A program made the position numbers and the translations under genes. A DNA stretch of 64,000 bases, from the NCBI RefSeq assembly GCF_034180645.1, contig NZ_JAXFNY010000002.1, forward strand, positions 7,980-71,979, written 5' to 3'. Within the stretch, counting starts at the first letter, position 1. Each line of letters begins with the position of its first letter. Shown here in pieces: positions 16,417 to 24,889 of this stretch. The stretch is from Mobiluncus sp034180645. Lineage in GTDB: Bacteria > Actinomycetota > Actinomycetes > Actinomycetales > Actinomycetaceae. The notes below the pieces were generated by a model, which worked only from the letters and a program-made list of their open reading frames with translations, did no database searches and had not been told where the DNA came from.

Positions 16417-17496
16417 ATGAGCGAAAACGTGTTGAGTCCGCTGGATACAGAGGGTTTGGAGCGGGAAGTTTCCGCGGCTTTACAGGACATCGCGGCGGCA
16501 GCCGATGTGGAATCGCTGAAAGCGGTGCGTTCCCGTTACAACGGAGACAAAGCGCCTTTGACCCTAGCAAAGAAACTTATCGGGAAACTCGATCCTCAGG
16601 ATAAAGCCACCGCGGGTCAGAACTTGGGGGCTGCCCAAGGGCGGGTCCGGGCGGCTCTGGACGCCAAACAGATTGAACTGCAGGAGGCCGCGCAAGAGGC
16701 AGCTTTGGAGGCGGAAACCGTGGACGTGAGCGTGTTGTCCTCGCGTCACCCGCTGGGATCGCGCCACCCGCTGATGGTGCTGGAAGAGGAAGTCGCGGAC
16801 TTTTTCGTGTCTCTCGGGTGGGACATTGCGGCCGGCCCTCAGGTGGAACACGAGTGGTTCAACTTTGATGCGTTGAACTTCGACGCCGATCACCCGGCAC
16901 GTCAGATGCAAGACACTCTCTATGTCGATTCCACTTCCGTGGGTGGCAGCGCGGAAAACCCGGCCAACCTGGTGCTGCGCACGCACACCTCTCCGGTGCA
17001 GGCGCGTCTGTTGACGACCCGCGAGTTGCCGATTTACGTGGCTATCCCCGGCAAAGTGTTTCGTGCTGATGAACTGGACCCCACCCACTCTCCGGTGTTT
17101 AACCAGGTGGAGGGCTTGGCGGTGGATAAGGGTCTAACGATGGCGGATTTGAAAGGGACCTTGGATCACTTTGCCCGCGCCATGTTCGGCCCGGAGGCAA
17201 AAACCCGCTTCAGACCATCGTTCTTTCCCTTCACTGAGCCTTCCGCGGAGGTGGACCTGTGGTTCCCACAAAAGAAAGGTGGCCCCGGCTGGATTGAGTG
17301 GGGTGGTTGCGGCATGGTCAATCCGAATGTGCTGCGTGCCTGCGGGGTCGACACAGAGGTTTATCAAGGGTTTGCCTTCGGAATGGGCATTGAGCGCACG
17401 CTGATGCTGCGCCACGGCATAGAGGATATGCACGACATCGTAGAAGGCGACGTGAGGTTCTCAGATCAGTTCGGCGTGAATGGAAAGGGGCGCTAA
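16417..17496 (+). CDS. pheS: Phenylalanine-tRNA ligase alpha subunit
   Basis: Catalytic subunit of the (alpha-beta)2 enzyme that charges tRNA-Phe. It has the N-terminal coiled-coil tRNA-binding arm with RSRYNGDKAPLT. Class II motifs follow: FNFDALNFDADHPARQMQDT, LLTTRELPIYVAIPGKVFRADELD (motif 2 region), and the C-terminal GMGIERTLMLRHGIEDM (motif 3). The ATG at 16417 is preferred over the in-frame TTG at 16387 because GAGGAAAA lies directly upstream and homologues start here. 359 aa is normal. It is followed by pheT after 2 nt. Confidence 0.96.
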   Translation: MSENVLSPLDTEGLEREVSAALQDIAAAADVESLKAVRSRYNGDKAPLTLAKKLIGKLDPQDKATAGQNLGAAQGRVRAALDAKQIELQEAAQEAALEAETVDVSVLSSRHPLGSRHPLMVLEEEVADFFVSLGWDIAAGPQVEHEWFNFDALNFDADHPARQMQDTLYVDSTSVGGSAENPANLVLRTHTSPVQARLLTTRELPIYVAIPGKVFRADELDPTHSPVFNQVEGLAVDKGLTMADLKGTLDHFARAMFGPEAKTRFRPSFFPFTEPSAEVDLWFPQKKGGPGWIEWGGCGMVNPNVLRACGVDTEVYQGFAFGMGIERTLMLRHGIEDMHDIVEGDVRFSDQFGVNGKGR

Positions 17497-17498
17497 AA

Positions 17499-20117
17499 AT
17501 GGCTTTTGTTTCGATTGAATGGTTGCGGCGGTGGACGGAAGTTCCCGCGGACACCAGCGCGTCCCAACTCGCAAAAGACCTGGTAAAGGTCGGTCTGGAA
17601 GAGGAGACAATCCACACTTCGGGGGTGACGGGTCCACTGGTGTGCGGCCGGGTGGCTTCGATGGTTCCCGAAACGGCCTCCAACGGTAAAACCGTCAACT
17701 ACTGCCGGGTAGACGTGGGTGAGGAATTCAACGATGCTCCCGGCACCGGCAAGGAACCCTCCGACATTCCCAGCCGCTCCATCATTTGCGGGGCACACAA
17801 CTTCAAAGAGGGCGACCACGTGGTGGTTTCCCTGCCGGGAGCCGTACTGCCCGGCGATTTCGCCATCGCCACCCGGAAAACTTACGGACATATTTCGGAC
17901 GGCATGATTTGTTCAGCTCGTGAGCTGGGATTAGGCGAGGAATTCGATGGCATCATCGTTTTGGAGGAATACCTGGGCGAGCGCGGCGTGGAAATTCCCG
18001 CCCCCGGAACCGATATGCTGCCCATCTTGGGATTGAACCAGGAACTGCTGGAAATCAACATCACCCCCGACCGCGGCTACTGTTTCTCGATGCGCGGAGT
18101 GGGCCGTGAATACAGCCACTCCACGGGCGCAAAGTTTACCGACTGGGGCTTGGCTGAAAACCTGAAAAACGGCTTGCCCGCAGCCAATGATTCCGGCTTC
18201 CCTATCGAAATCGAGGACGCGGCCCCGATTCGCGGCCATGTGGGGTGCGACCGGTTTGTGGCGCGGATAGTACGCGGACTGAATCCGAGCGCGCCTACGC
18301 CGCAGTGGATGGTGGCGCGGCTGGAATCGGCGGGAATGCGTTCCATATCCTTGCCGGTCGACGTGACGAACTACGTCATGTTGGACCTGGGCCAGCCCAT
18401 GCACGCTTATGACCTGGACAAAGTGACCGGCCCCATCGTGGTGCGCCGAGCCCGTCAGGGCGAACAGCACACTACCTTGGACGACGTAGAACGCACCTTG
18501 GACGCGGAGGATCTGTTGATTACTGATTGCCAGGGCGGTCACGGCGCGCGTGTACTTGGCATCGCTGGAGTTATGGGTGGCGCGGAAACGGAGATGACCG
18601 AAGCCTCCACGAACGTCCTGCTGGAAGCGGCGCATTTCGACGCGGTGTCCGTGGCTCGTTCGGCGCGCCGTCACAAGCTACCCTCGGAGGCTTCAAAGCG
18701 TTTCGAGCGCGGTTCCGACCCCGAACTTCCGCCGGTGGCGGCCCAGTACGCGGCCGAGCTACTGGTGGAATACGGCGGTGGCACCATTGACGCGGGGGTC
18801 ACCGACGTCAACAACGTCACGCCCCAAGCAACCGTGACCTTGCCTTTTGCGGCCGCAACTCAACTCATCGGGGTGGACTACGCGCCCGAGCGGGTGGAGG
18901 AACTCTTGCGTGCTATCGGCTGTGACGTCACCAAGTCCGGTGATGATGCGTTCGCGGTCGTGCCCCCCTCGTGGCGTCCCGACCTAGCTGGCGGCCCCGC
19001 CCACCTCGTTGAAGAAATTGCCCGACTGGACGGCTACGACAAGATTCCTTCCGTGGTGCCGGTCGGACCCGCCAAGATTGGCAACCCGGCACCGCTGCGA
19101 ACCCGTCGGGAGGTCAGCGACACGTTGGCTGAAGCGGGTTTGACCGAAGTTATGACTTACCCCTTCTTGGGCAATGAACACGATTTGATGGGGTTGCCGG
19201 CAGACGACCCGCGCCGCGACACCGTCAAGCTGGCCAACCCGCTGGCTGATGATGCCCCCGCACTGCGCAGTTCTCTGCTGGATACCTTGCTGAACACGGC
19301 TTCGCGCAATGTGTCTCGCGGCAATCCGCGGGTGGCGATTTTTGAGTTGGACCAGGTTGTTAGTGCGCAGGGAGTCGTTCCGACGCCGATTCCCGGAGTG
19401 GAGGAAAAGCCCAGCGACGAGGTTATGCAGGCGCTGCGAGCGGGAGTTCCGAAGCAACCCTGGCACGTGGCGGCGGTGCTGGCAGGAAACGCTATAGAAG
19501 CCAGCCCTCACGATGCGGCGCGTGCTTGGGACTGGGCGGATGCCATAGAGTTGGCGATTCGCGTAGCGGTTTCGCAAGGTTTGGCGGTGCGTCCCGAAGC
19601 CTTGGGTGCCGGGGGACAAGCCACGGTCGCCGCGCCTTTCCACCCCGGACGGATCGCGCAAATTCGTGTAGGTGCGCTCACCGGCGGGAAGGTGCTGGGA
19701 TACGCCGGCGAACTGCACCCCAAGGTGTGCCAAAACTTCGGCCTGCCGCCCCGGACTTGTGCATTTGAACTGGATTTGGACGCGATTGAAAGGGCCCGCC
19801 CCAAGGATGCATTCCAGCTGCGTCCCGTCTCGACTTTCCCGGCCGCCAAAGAAGACTTGGCATTTGTCGTGAAGCAAGACGTTCCCGCGCTGAAGGTCTA
19901 TAACGCGATTGCCAAGGCCGGGGAAGGGCTGGTTGAGGAACTGCGCTTGTTCGATGTGTTCGAGAACGTGGAACAGCTGGGGGAGGGCCGGAAATCCTTG
20001 GCGTTTGCGTTGCGGTTGCGTGCCGATGACCATACGCTGAGCCCTCAGGAGATCAAGGAAACTCGCAACCGCATCATCAAGAAAGTCGAGAAAACCTGCC
20101 AGGCAACCCTGCGCTAG
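17499..20117 (+). CDS. pheT: Phenylalanine-tRNA ligase beta subunit
   Basis: Large subunit of PheRS. Domains run in the usual order: an N-terminal core and OB-fold tRNA-binding domain (residues about 40-160, including VCGAHNFKEGDHVVVSLPGA with one substitution), the B3/B4 editing domain (about 215-400), the B5 DNA-binding-like domain (about 420-490), and the catalytic-like core. The C-terminal FDX-ACB anticodon domain (about 780-872) contains STFPAAKEDLAFVV. Length 872 aa is somewhat longer than the roughly 800 of E. coli and typical of actinobacteria. It starts 2 nt after pheS and is certainly cotranscribed. Confidence 0.96.
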   Translation: MAFVSIEWLRRWTEVPADTSASQLAKDLVKVGLEEETIHTSGVTGPLVCGRVASMVPETASNGKTVNYCRVDVGEEFNDAPGTGKEPSDIPSRSIICGAHNFKEGDHVVVSLPGAVLPGDFAIATRKTYGHISDGMICSARELGLGEEFDGIIVLEEYLGERGVEIPAPGTDMLPILGLNQELLEINITPDRGYCFSMRGVGREYSHSTGAKFTDWGLAENLKNGLPAANDSGFPIEIEDAAPIRGHVGCDRFVARIVRGLNPSAPTPQWMVARLESAGMRSISLPVDVTNYVMLDLGQPMHAYDLDKVTGPIVVRRARQGEQHTTLDDVERTLDAEDLLITDCQGGHGARVLGIAGVMGGAETEMTEASTNVLLEAAHFDAVSVARSARRHKLPSEASKRFERGSDPELPPVAAQYAAELLVEYGGGTIDAGVTDVNNVTPQATVTLPFAAATQLIGVDYAPERVEELLRAIGCDVTKSGDDAFAVVPPSWRPDLAGGPAHLVEEIARLDGYDKIPSVVPVGPAKIGNPAPLRTRREVSDTLAEAGLTEVMTYPFLGNEHDLMGLPADDPRRDTVKLANPLADDAPALRSSLLDTLLNTASRNVSRGNPRVAIFELDQVVSAQGVVPTPIPGVEEKPSDEVMQALRAGVPKQPWHVAAVLAGNAIEASPHDAARAWDWADAIELAIRVAVSQGLAVRPEALGAGGQATVAAPFHPGRIAQIRVGALTGGKVLGYAGELHPKVCQNFGLPPRTCAFELDLDAIERARPKDAFQLRPVSTFPAAKEDLAFVVKQDVPALKVYNAIAKAGEGLVEELRLFDVFENVEQLGEGRKSLAFALRLRADDHTLSPQEIKETRNRIIKKVEKTCQATLR

Positions 20118-20176
20118 ACGCCCCGGGTCAATCAAACGCTGCTGACGTAGTTGGCGGCGCAACTTAAGGAGTGAGC

Positions 20177-20878
20177 GTGGTTAATCGGAGTCCACGAGGT
20201 CGCAAGCGTTTCTTCATCGGAGGGATTCTGGTTTTGGCCCTAGCGCTGGTGGGCGGTGCCGCGTTCCTGTTGTGGAATGGGAACGCGAAAGGTTCGTGGC
20301 GCCTGAATGACGCTTGGAGAGGCCAGAATCTGAATCATCCGGGGCCGGTAGGGGGGCAGATGCTGGACGGTGCCGTGGCTTACCTTGCTACCGCGCCGAA
20401 ATATGACGGTTCCAAAGTTTATCCCGGCGGGATACCAAACGATGGCACCGGGGTGTGCACCGATGTGGTGTGGTACGCCGCCAAAGCGGCAGGAATGGAC
20501 TTGCGCGACCTAGTTGACGCGGATCGGCGGGCTGACCCGCAGGCTTATGCCGCCACGGCTCCTGAGGGCGAGACCGCCAATCCAGACATTGATTACCGTC
20601 GAGTGCGCAATCTCATCGTCTATTTCGACCGTCACGCCCAGAGCCTCACCACCGACACTACGGACGTGGCGTCTTGGCAGCCCGGAGACATCGTGGTGTG
20701 GAAAGAACACGTGGCGGTTATCTCAGATAGGCGCAACGCCCAGGGTTTACCTTATGTGTTGCACCACGAAGGCAACGGAATATTGTCTCGCTACGAAGCA
20801 GATATCCTCGGTAATCGCGGGAAAGTTTGGCGGCACTATCGGCTGGAATCTTTGGGTGCAAAACTCGCTGGGCACTAG
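20177..20878 (+). CDS. Membrane-anchored DUF1287 protein
   Basis: A basic N-terminus (SPRGRKR) followed by one transmembrane or signal-anchor segment (about residues 12-36) and an extracytoplasmic DUF1287 domain. Visible family features are the GVCTDVVWYAAKAAG segment, DYRRVRNL, and WQPGDIVVWKEHVAVISD. The Cys, His and nearby polar residues resemble the NlpC/P60-like or transglutaminase-like layout assigned to this family, so a cell-wall hydrolase role is possible but unproven. GTG at 20177 is chosen because AAGGAG is 5 nt upstream; an in-frame GTG also occurs at 20171. Confidence 0.85.
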   Translation: MVNRSPRGRKRFFIGGILVLALALVGGAAFLLWNGNAKGSWRLNDAWRGQNLNHPGPVGGQMLDGAVAYLATAPKYDGSKVYPGGIPNDGTGVCTDVVWYAAKAAGMDLRDLVDADRRADPQAYAATAPEGETANPDIDYRRVRNLIVYFDRHAQSLTTDTTDVASWQPGDIVVWKEHVAVISDRRNAQGLPYVLHHEGNGILSRYEADILGNRGKVWRHYRLESLGAKLAGH

Positions 20879-20929
20879 CCCGTGGGGGCGGTTTTTCGGT
20901 CATCTCACTCCTAGCCCCCGAACCTCTTG

Positions 20930-20966
20930 GCATAAATATGCAACTCTATGAATAAACATGTATAGT
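20930..20966 (+). promoter_or_regulatory. argC promoter with ARG-box-like palindromes
   Basis: Two AT-rich palindromic elements precede argC: GCATAAATATGC (20930-20941) and ATGAATAAACAT (20948-20959). Their 18-bp spacing resembles tandem ARG boxes for the ArgR hexamer encoded in the same cluster. TATAGT at 20961-20966 is 7 nt before the ATG, so the transcript may be leaderless and the operators would overlap the -35 region. Confidence 0.55.
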
Positions 20967-20973
20967 TGGTGGT

Positions 20974-22056
20974 ATGGCAGAGATTTCAGGTAAAAAGGTC
21001 AAAGTCGCGGTGGCGGGAGCCTCCGGTTCTGCCGGCGGTGAGCTGCTGCGATTGCTGTTGAATCATCCCCAGGTGGAGATTGGGGCCCTGACGGCGGCGT
21101 CCTCGGCCGGCGAGCCGTTAGGAAAGCATCACCCACATCTGTTCCCTCTGGCCCAGCGAGTGCTGCAGCCCACAGATGTAGAGAATCTGGCGGGACACGA
21201 TGTCATTTTCTTGGGGCTGCCGCACGGCGCTTCGGGCCAGGTGACGCGCGCTTTGCGCGATGCCGGGGTGAAGTCCCTGCTCATTGACTGTGGGGCGGAT
21301 CATCGTTTGACTGACCCGGCCGCGTGGCGGGACTACTACCATTCGGACCCCGAAGAACCTTGGGTGTATTCGCTGCCGGAGCTGTTGCACGCCAACGAAA
21401 GTGTGGCACAGATACAGCGTGCCGCATTGCGTCAGGCTTCGGAGATTGCGGTACCGGGGTGCAACGTGACCGCTGTGACTCTGGCGCTGCTGCCGGCGGT
21501 GTGGGCAGGACTGGTGGATACGTCTGACATCGTGGCGAACCTCGCGGTGGGCTATTCCGGGGCTGGCAAAGCCATGAAATCTCACTTGATGGCCGTGGCG
21601 GCATTCGGCAACGCCCAAGGCTATGCTATGGCTGGCGTACACCGGCATATCCCCGAAATCGCACAGAACTTCCGAGTCGCCGGCGCCAGCGAAGTCAAGC
21701 TCAGCTTCACTCCCGTATTGGTTCCCATGAATCGCGGCATTCTCGCTACCGTTACCGCGCCCTTGGTTGGGACTGGAGACCCGAGCGAACTACGCCGCGT
21801 CTATCACGAAGTTTGCGACAACGAACCCCTATTGGAATTCCTTCCCGAGGGCAGTTGGCCCACCGTGTCGATGGTGAGCGGCTGCGCCAAAGCGGCCATC
21901 CAAGTGGCGGTGGATGAACGTGCTGGTAAAGTTGTGGCGCAATGCGCTATCGATAATTTGGGCAAGGGCACCGCGGCAGGAGCCATTCAGGGCATGAACT
22001 TGGCCTTGGGCTTCCCGGAGCTGACCGGGGTTCCTACCGTTTCGATGGCGCCCTAG
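20974..22056 (+). CDS. argC: N-acetyl-gamma-glutamyl-phosphate reductase
   Basis: Third step of arginine synthesis: NADPH-dependent reduction of acetylglutamyl phosphate to the semialdehyde. It has the N-terminal Rossmann motif VAVAGASGSAGGELLRLLLNHP and the substrate segment FLGLPHGASGQ. The catalytic cysteine is in IAVPGCNVTAVTLAL, and the C-terminal dimer region contains CAIDNLGKGTAAGAIQGMNL. Length 360 aa is normal. First gene of the arginine cluster, read from an ARG-box-like promoter. A TM2 gene separates it from argJ, so the cluster is interrupted here. Confidence 0.96.
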   Translation: MAEISGKKVKVAVAGASGSAGGELLRLLLNHPQVEIGALTAASSAGEPLGKHHPHLFPLAQRVLQPTDVENLAGHDVIFLGLPHGASGQVTRALRDAGVKSLLIDCGADHRLTDPAAWRDYYHSDPEEPWVYSLPELLHANESVAQIQRAALRQASEIAVPGCNVTAVTLALLPAVWAGLVDTSDIVANLAVGYSGAGKAMKSHLMAVAAFGNAQGYAMAGVHRHIPEIAQNFRVAGASEVKLSFTPVLVPMNRGILATVTAPLVGTGDPSELRRVYHEVCDNEPLLEFLPEGSWPTVSMVSGCAKAAIQVAVDERAGKVVAQCAIDNLGKGTAAGAIQGMNLALGFPELTGVPTVSMAP

Positions 22057-22204
22057 ACCAGATTAGGCGTCGCGGATTTTCCGCTGGGAGTTCCGAACCA
22101 CGCAAAATACCCAATCGATTGCGCTGCGCCTGCTATGATTTCATCGAGCGTCCGTTCAGCCTGTGTCGCTACCGGACTAAATTTAGAGCAAAGGCGTGTT
22201 ACTT

Positions 22205-22549
22205 ATGTCCAATCCTCAATACGGCGTGCAGCCTCAACCTCAACAGCCTCAACAACCGCAGTCCCAACCCCAGCAGTACCAGCAGATGCCCTACGGCGTC
22301 AATGCCGGTGCTCCGGGACAATATCGCGAAGTCAGCAAGATTCTCTACGTGTTGATGTGTTTCTTTTTCGGAAACCTGGGTGTACACCGTTTCCTGCGTG
22401 GTCAAGTCGGTCTTGGTATCCTGATGATTCTCACCCTCGGTTGTGTTGGAATTTGGACTCTGGTTGACTTCATCATTAGTTTGGTCAAACTGGGTTCATA
22501 TCAGGGTGACAACTTCCAGTTCGATCAAAATGGTGCCTGGGTTCTCTAA
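22205..22549 (+). CDS. TM2-domain membrane protein
   Basis: A small protein with a Gln/Pro-rich N-terminal tail (about residues 4-34), followed by a TM2 domain: ILYVLMCFFFGNLGVHRFLRG, then LGILMILTLGCVGIWTLVDFIISL. The Gly-His-Arg-Phe turn and Asp in the second helix are the TM2 hallmarks. Proteins of this family sit in the cytoplasmic membrane and their role is poorly defined. ATG at 22205 is chosen; a GTG at 22196 is also in frame. It is inserted between argC and argJ but has its own strong terminator, so a direct role in arginine synthesis is not implied. Confidence 0.85.
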   Translation: MSNPQYGVQPQPQQPQQPQSQPQQYQQMPYGVNAGAPGQYREVSKILYVLMCFFFGNLGVHRFLRGQVGLGILMILTLGCVGIWTLVDFIISLVKLGSYQGDNFQFDQNGAWVL

Positions 22550-22565
22550 TCCTGCGTAAACTGCG

Positions 22566-22610
22566 AACAGGTTGGCTCGGATTCTCATGGATTCGAGCCA
22601 ACCTGTTTTT
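22566..22610 (+). terminator. Strong terminator after the TM2 gene
   Basis: A 14-bp perfect stem (AACAGGTTGGCTCG at 22566-22579 with its complement ending near 22606), followed by TTTT. It separates argC-TM2 from argJ, so argJ needs its own promoter. Confidence 0.85.
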
Positions 22611-22692
22611 ACGGATTTCAGTACGGTTTTGTAAAACTATTCATATTGGCGTATATTTATTACCTGTAAGTGTGAAAAACAGGAGGTAGGCA

Positions 22693-23856
22693 GTGAGCGT
22701 TACTTATCCCCGTGGTTTCAAAGCCGCCGGTGCCCATGTGGGCCTGCGCGGCAAACTGCACCCGGATATGGCCATCGTGCGGAATCTGGGCCCAGATTCT
22801 ACCGTGGCGGGAGTGTTTACTTCCAATCGTGTGTTTGCCGCCCCGGTGGGCTGGGACCGGAAAGTCGTTGCGGGCGGCCAGGCTCAAGCCGTAGTCATCA
22901 ACTCGGCAGTCGCCAACGCCTGCACCGGTGAACAGGGGAATCGGGACGCTGCAGCGATGGCAGCGCATCTGGGTCGGGTTCTCGGTGTGTCTGAAAATGA
23001 ATGTTTGGTGTGCTCCACCGGAATCATCGGACGCGCTTTAGATATGCCGAAAATGACCGCTGGCATCGACAAAGTCGCTACCCAACTGCGTGAGGACGGA
23101 GGCGACGAGGCGGCCGAAGCTATCCTCACCACCGACACGAAGTCGAAAACAGCCACCCACGAAAGCCCTTCCGGGTGGAAAATCGGCGGTATGGCGAAAG
23201 GCGCCGGAATGCTGGCTCCCGCCCTGGCGACCATGATTGCGGTCATCACCACCGACGCGGTTTGGGACGGTGCCACCCTACAGACGATACTGTCCGACAC
23301 AGTTGAAAAAACGTTCAACCGCCTCGACTCGGACGGCTGTATGTCCACCAATGACACCGTGCTGCTGCTGGCATCCGGCGCTTCCGGGATCAAGCCTGAC
23401 CCGGACGAGTTCGCCGCCGGCCTTCTGCAAGTCTGTAAAAGCCTAGCCCTACAGTTACTGGGAGACGCCGAGGGAGCTCATCACGATATCGAAATTAGGG
23501 TGACCGGGGCGGCCAGCGAAGCGGGCGCTTTGGAAGCCGCCCGAACGATTTCGCGGTCCAACCTGGTGAAAACCGCCGTGTACGGCAATGACCCGAACTG
23601 GGGGCGCATTCTGTCCCAGCTGGGCACAGTTCCCGAAGATGTCTTGCCTTTCGACCCGGCTCGTGTGGATGTTTCCATCAACGGTGTGAAAGTTTGTAAA
23701 AACGGGGGAATCGGTGAGGACCCCTACCTGGCTGACATGAGCCCGCGAGAGTGCCACATCCTGGTCGAGCTGCACGCCGGTCAGGAAGAGGCCCACCTGT
23801 GGACCAGTGACTTGACCCACGAATATGTGCATATCAACGGGGATTACACCACGTAA
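22693..23856 (+). CDS. argJ: Bifunctional glutamate N-acetyltransferase/amino-acid acetyltransferase
   Basis: Recycles acetyl from acetylornithine onto glutamate, closing the cyclic arginine pathway; bifunctional forms also use acetyl-CoA. The self-cleavage site is visible in KGAGMLAPALATMIAV: cleavage precedes Thr180, the nucleophile of the mature enzyme. The C-terminal YGNDPNWGRIL segment is diagnostic. Length 387 aa is typical. GTG start with AGGAGGT 5 nt upstream. The AT-rich stretch 22621-22672 is the likely promoter region and contains ATTCATAT and ATATTTATTAC sequences that could be ArgR half-sites. Confidence 0.95.
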   Translation: MSVTYPRGFKAAGAHVGLRGKLHPDMAIVRNLGPDSTVAGVFTSNRVFAAPVGWDRKVVAGGQAQAVVINSAVANACTGEQGNRDAAAMAAHLGRVLGVSENECLVCSTGIIGRALDMPKMTAGIDKVATQLREDGGDEAAEAILTTDTKSKTATHESPSGWKIGGMAKGAGMLAPALATMIAVITTDAVWDGATLQTILSDTVEKTFNRLDSDGCMSTNDTVLLLASGASGIKPDPDEFAAGLLQVCKSLALQLLGDAEGAHHDIEIRVTGAASEAGALEAARTISRSNLVKTAVYGNDPNWGRILSQLGTVPEDVLPFDPARVDVSINGVKVCKNGGIGEDPYLADMSPRECHILVELHAGQEEAHLWTSDLTHEYVHINGDYTT

Positions 23857-23921
23857 CCAACCCTAGAGGGGTATTACCCGGCCGGAAACACGGTCCAGGA
23901 CTGAACATTGGAAGGAACGCG

Positions 23922-24845
23922 ATGATTACGCCGATACAAAAGACCGAAGTGCTGCTGGAGGCCATGCCGTGGCTGCGCAGCTACCGCGGCGCTACTGTCG
24001 TCATCAAATACGGCGGCAACGCGATGGTCAACGAGGATTTGCGTCGCGCATTCGCCGCTGACATTCAGTTCCTGCACCAGGTCGGTTTGCGGACGGTCGT
24101 GGTACACGGCGGGGGGCCGCAGATTACGGAAATGCTGGATCGTCTGGGCTTAGAGGCGCCTTTCATCAACGGCTACCGGGTGACGACCCCGGAAGTCATG
24201 GAGGTCGTGCGCATGGTCCTCACCGGCAAGGTTCAGCGTGATCTCGTGGGCTTGCTGAACGTGGAAGAATCTCTGGCAATTGGTCTCACCGGTGAGGACG
24301 CTGGCCTGTTTGGGGCGCGTAAACGCCAATGCCCCCCGGACAGCGACCTGGGACTGGTCGGGGACATCGTCAATGTTCACCCCCGCGCTGTCGTGGATAT
24401 GCTGGAACGGGGCAACATTCCGGTCATTTCCTCTATCGCGCCTTCCGTTGACGACCCTAACGTCGTGCTGAACGTTAACGCTGATGCGGTCGCGGCGGCC
24501 TTGGCTATCGGTTTAAAGGCACGCAAGCTCATTATCCTCACCGATGTCGAGGGACTTTACCGGAATATTGACGACCCGGCTTCCCTCATCAGATACTTGA
24601 CCGTCAGCGAATTGGCGCGCATGTTGCCGACTTTGAAATCGGGAATGGTGCCGAAAATGCAGGCCTGTCTTGATGCCGTGCAGGGCGGCGTGTCCCGAGC
24701 GACTATCATCGACGGCCGACTGGCTCACTCCATGCTCCTCGAAATCGTGACTGACCAAGGAACCGGTACCGAAGTCATCCCCGATAATCTCCGTCCGACG
24801 CGCCCTCATGACGGCGAGCCCCTGCCCACGATACAGTTCCGCTGA
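23922..24845 (+). CDS. argB: Acetylglutamate kinase
   Basis: Second step of arginine synthesis: phosphorylates N-acetylglutamate. Amino-acid kinase motifs are present: VVIKYGGNAM near residues 26-35, VVHGGGPQI near 61-69, and the C-terminal nucleotide region LIILTDVEGLYRN with SGMVPKMQACLDAVQGGV. Length 307 aa and the N-terminal helix (residues 1-20) fit the arginine-inhibited hexameric class. GGAAGGAA precedes the ATG. The gap after argJ is 65 bp, and the following gap to argD is 44 bp. Confidence 0.96.
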   Translation: MITPIQKTEVLLEAMPWLRSYRGATVVIKYGGNAMVNEDLRRAFAADIQFLHQVGLRTVVVHGGGPQITEMLDRLGLEAPFINGYRVTTPEVMEVVRMVLTGKVQRDLVGLLNVEESLAIGLTGEDAGLFGARKRQCPPDSDLGLVGDIVNVHPRAVVDMLERGNIPVISSIAPSVDDPNVVLNVNADAVAAALAIGLKARKLIILTDVEGLYRNIDDPASLIRYLTVSELARMLPTLKSGMVPKMQACLDAVQGGVSRATIIDGRLAHSMLLEIVTDQGTGTEVIPDNLRPTRPHDGEPLPTIQFR

Positions 24846-24889
24846 GCCTTGTCCTATACCTCTGAACCAGCCTAGTGAAAGAAGCGAAA

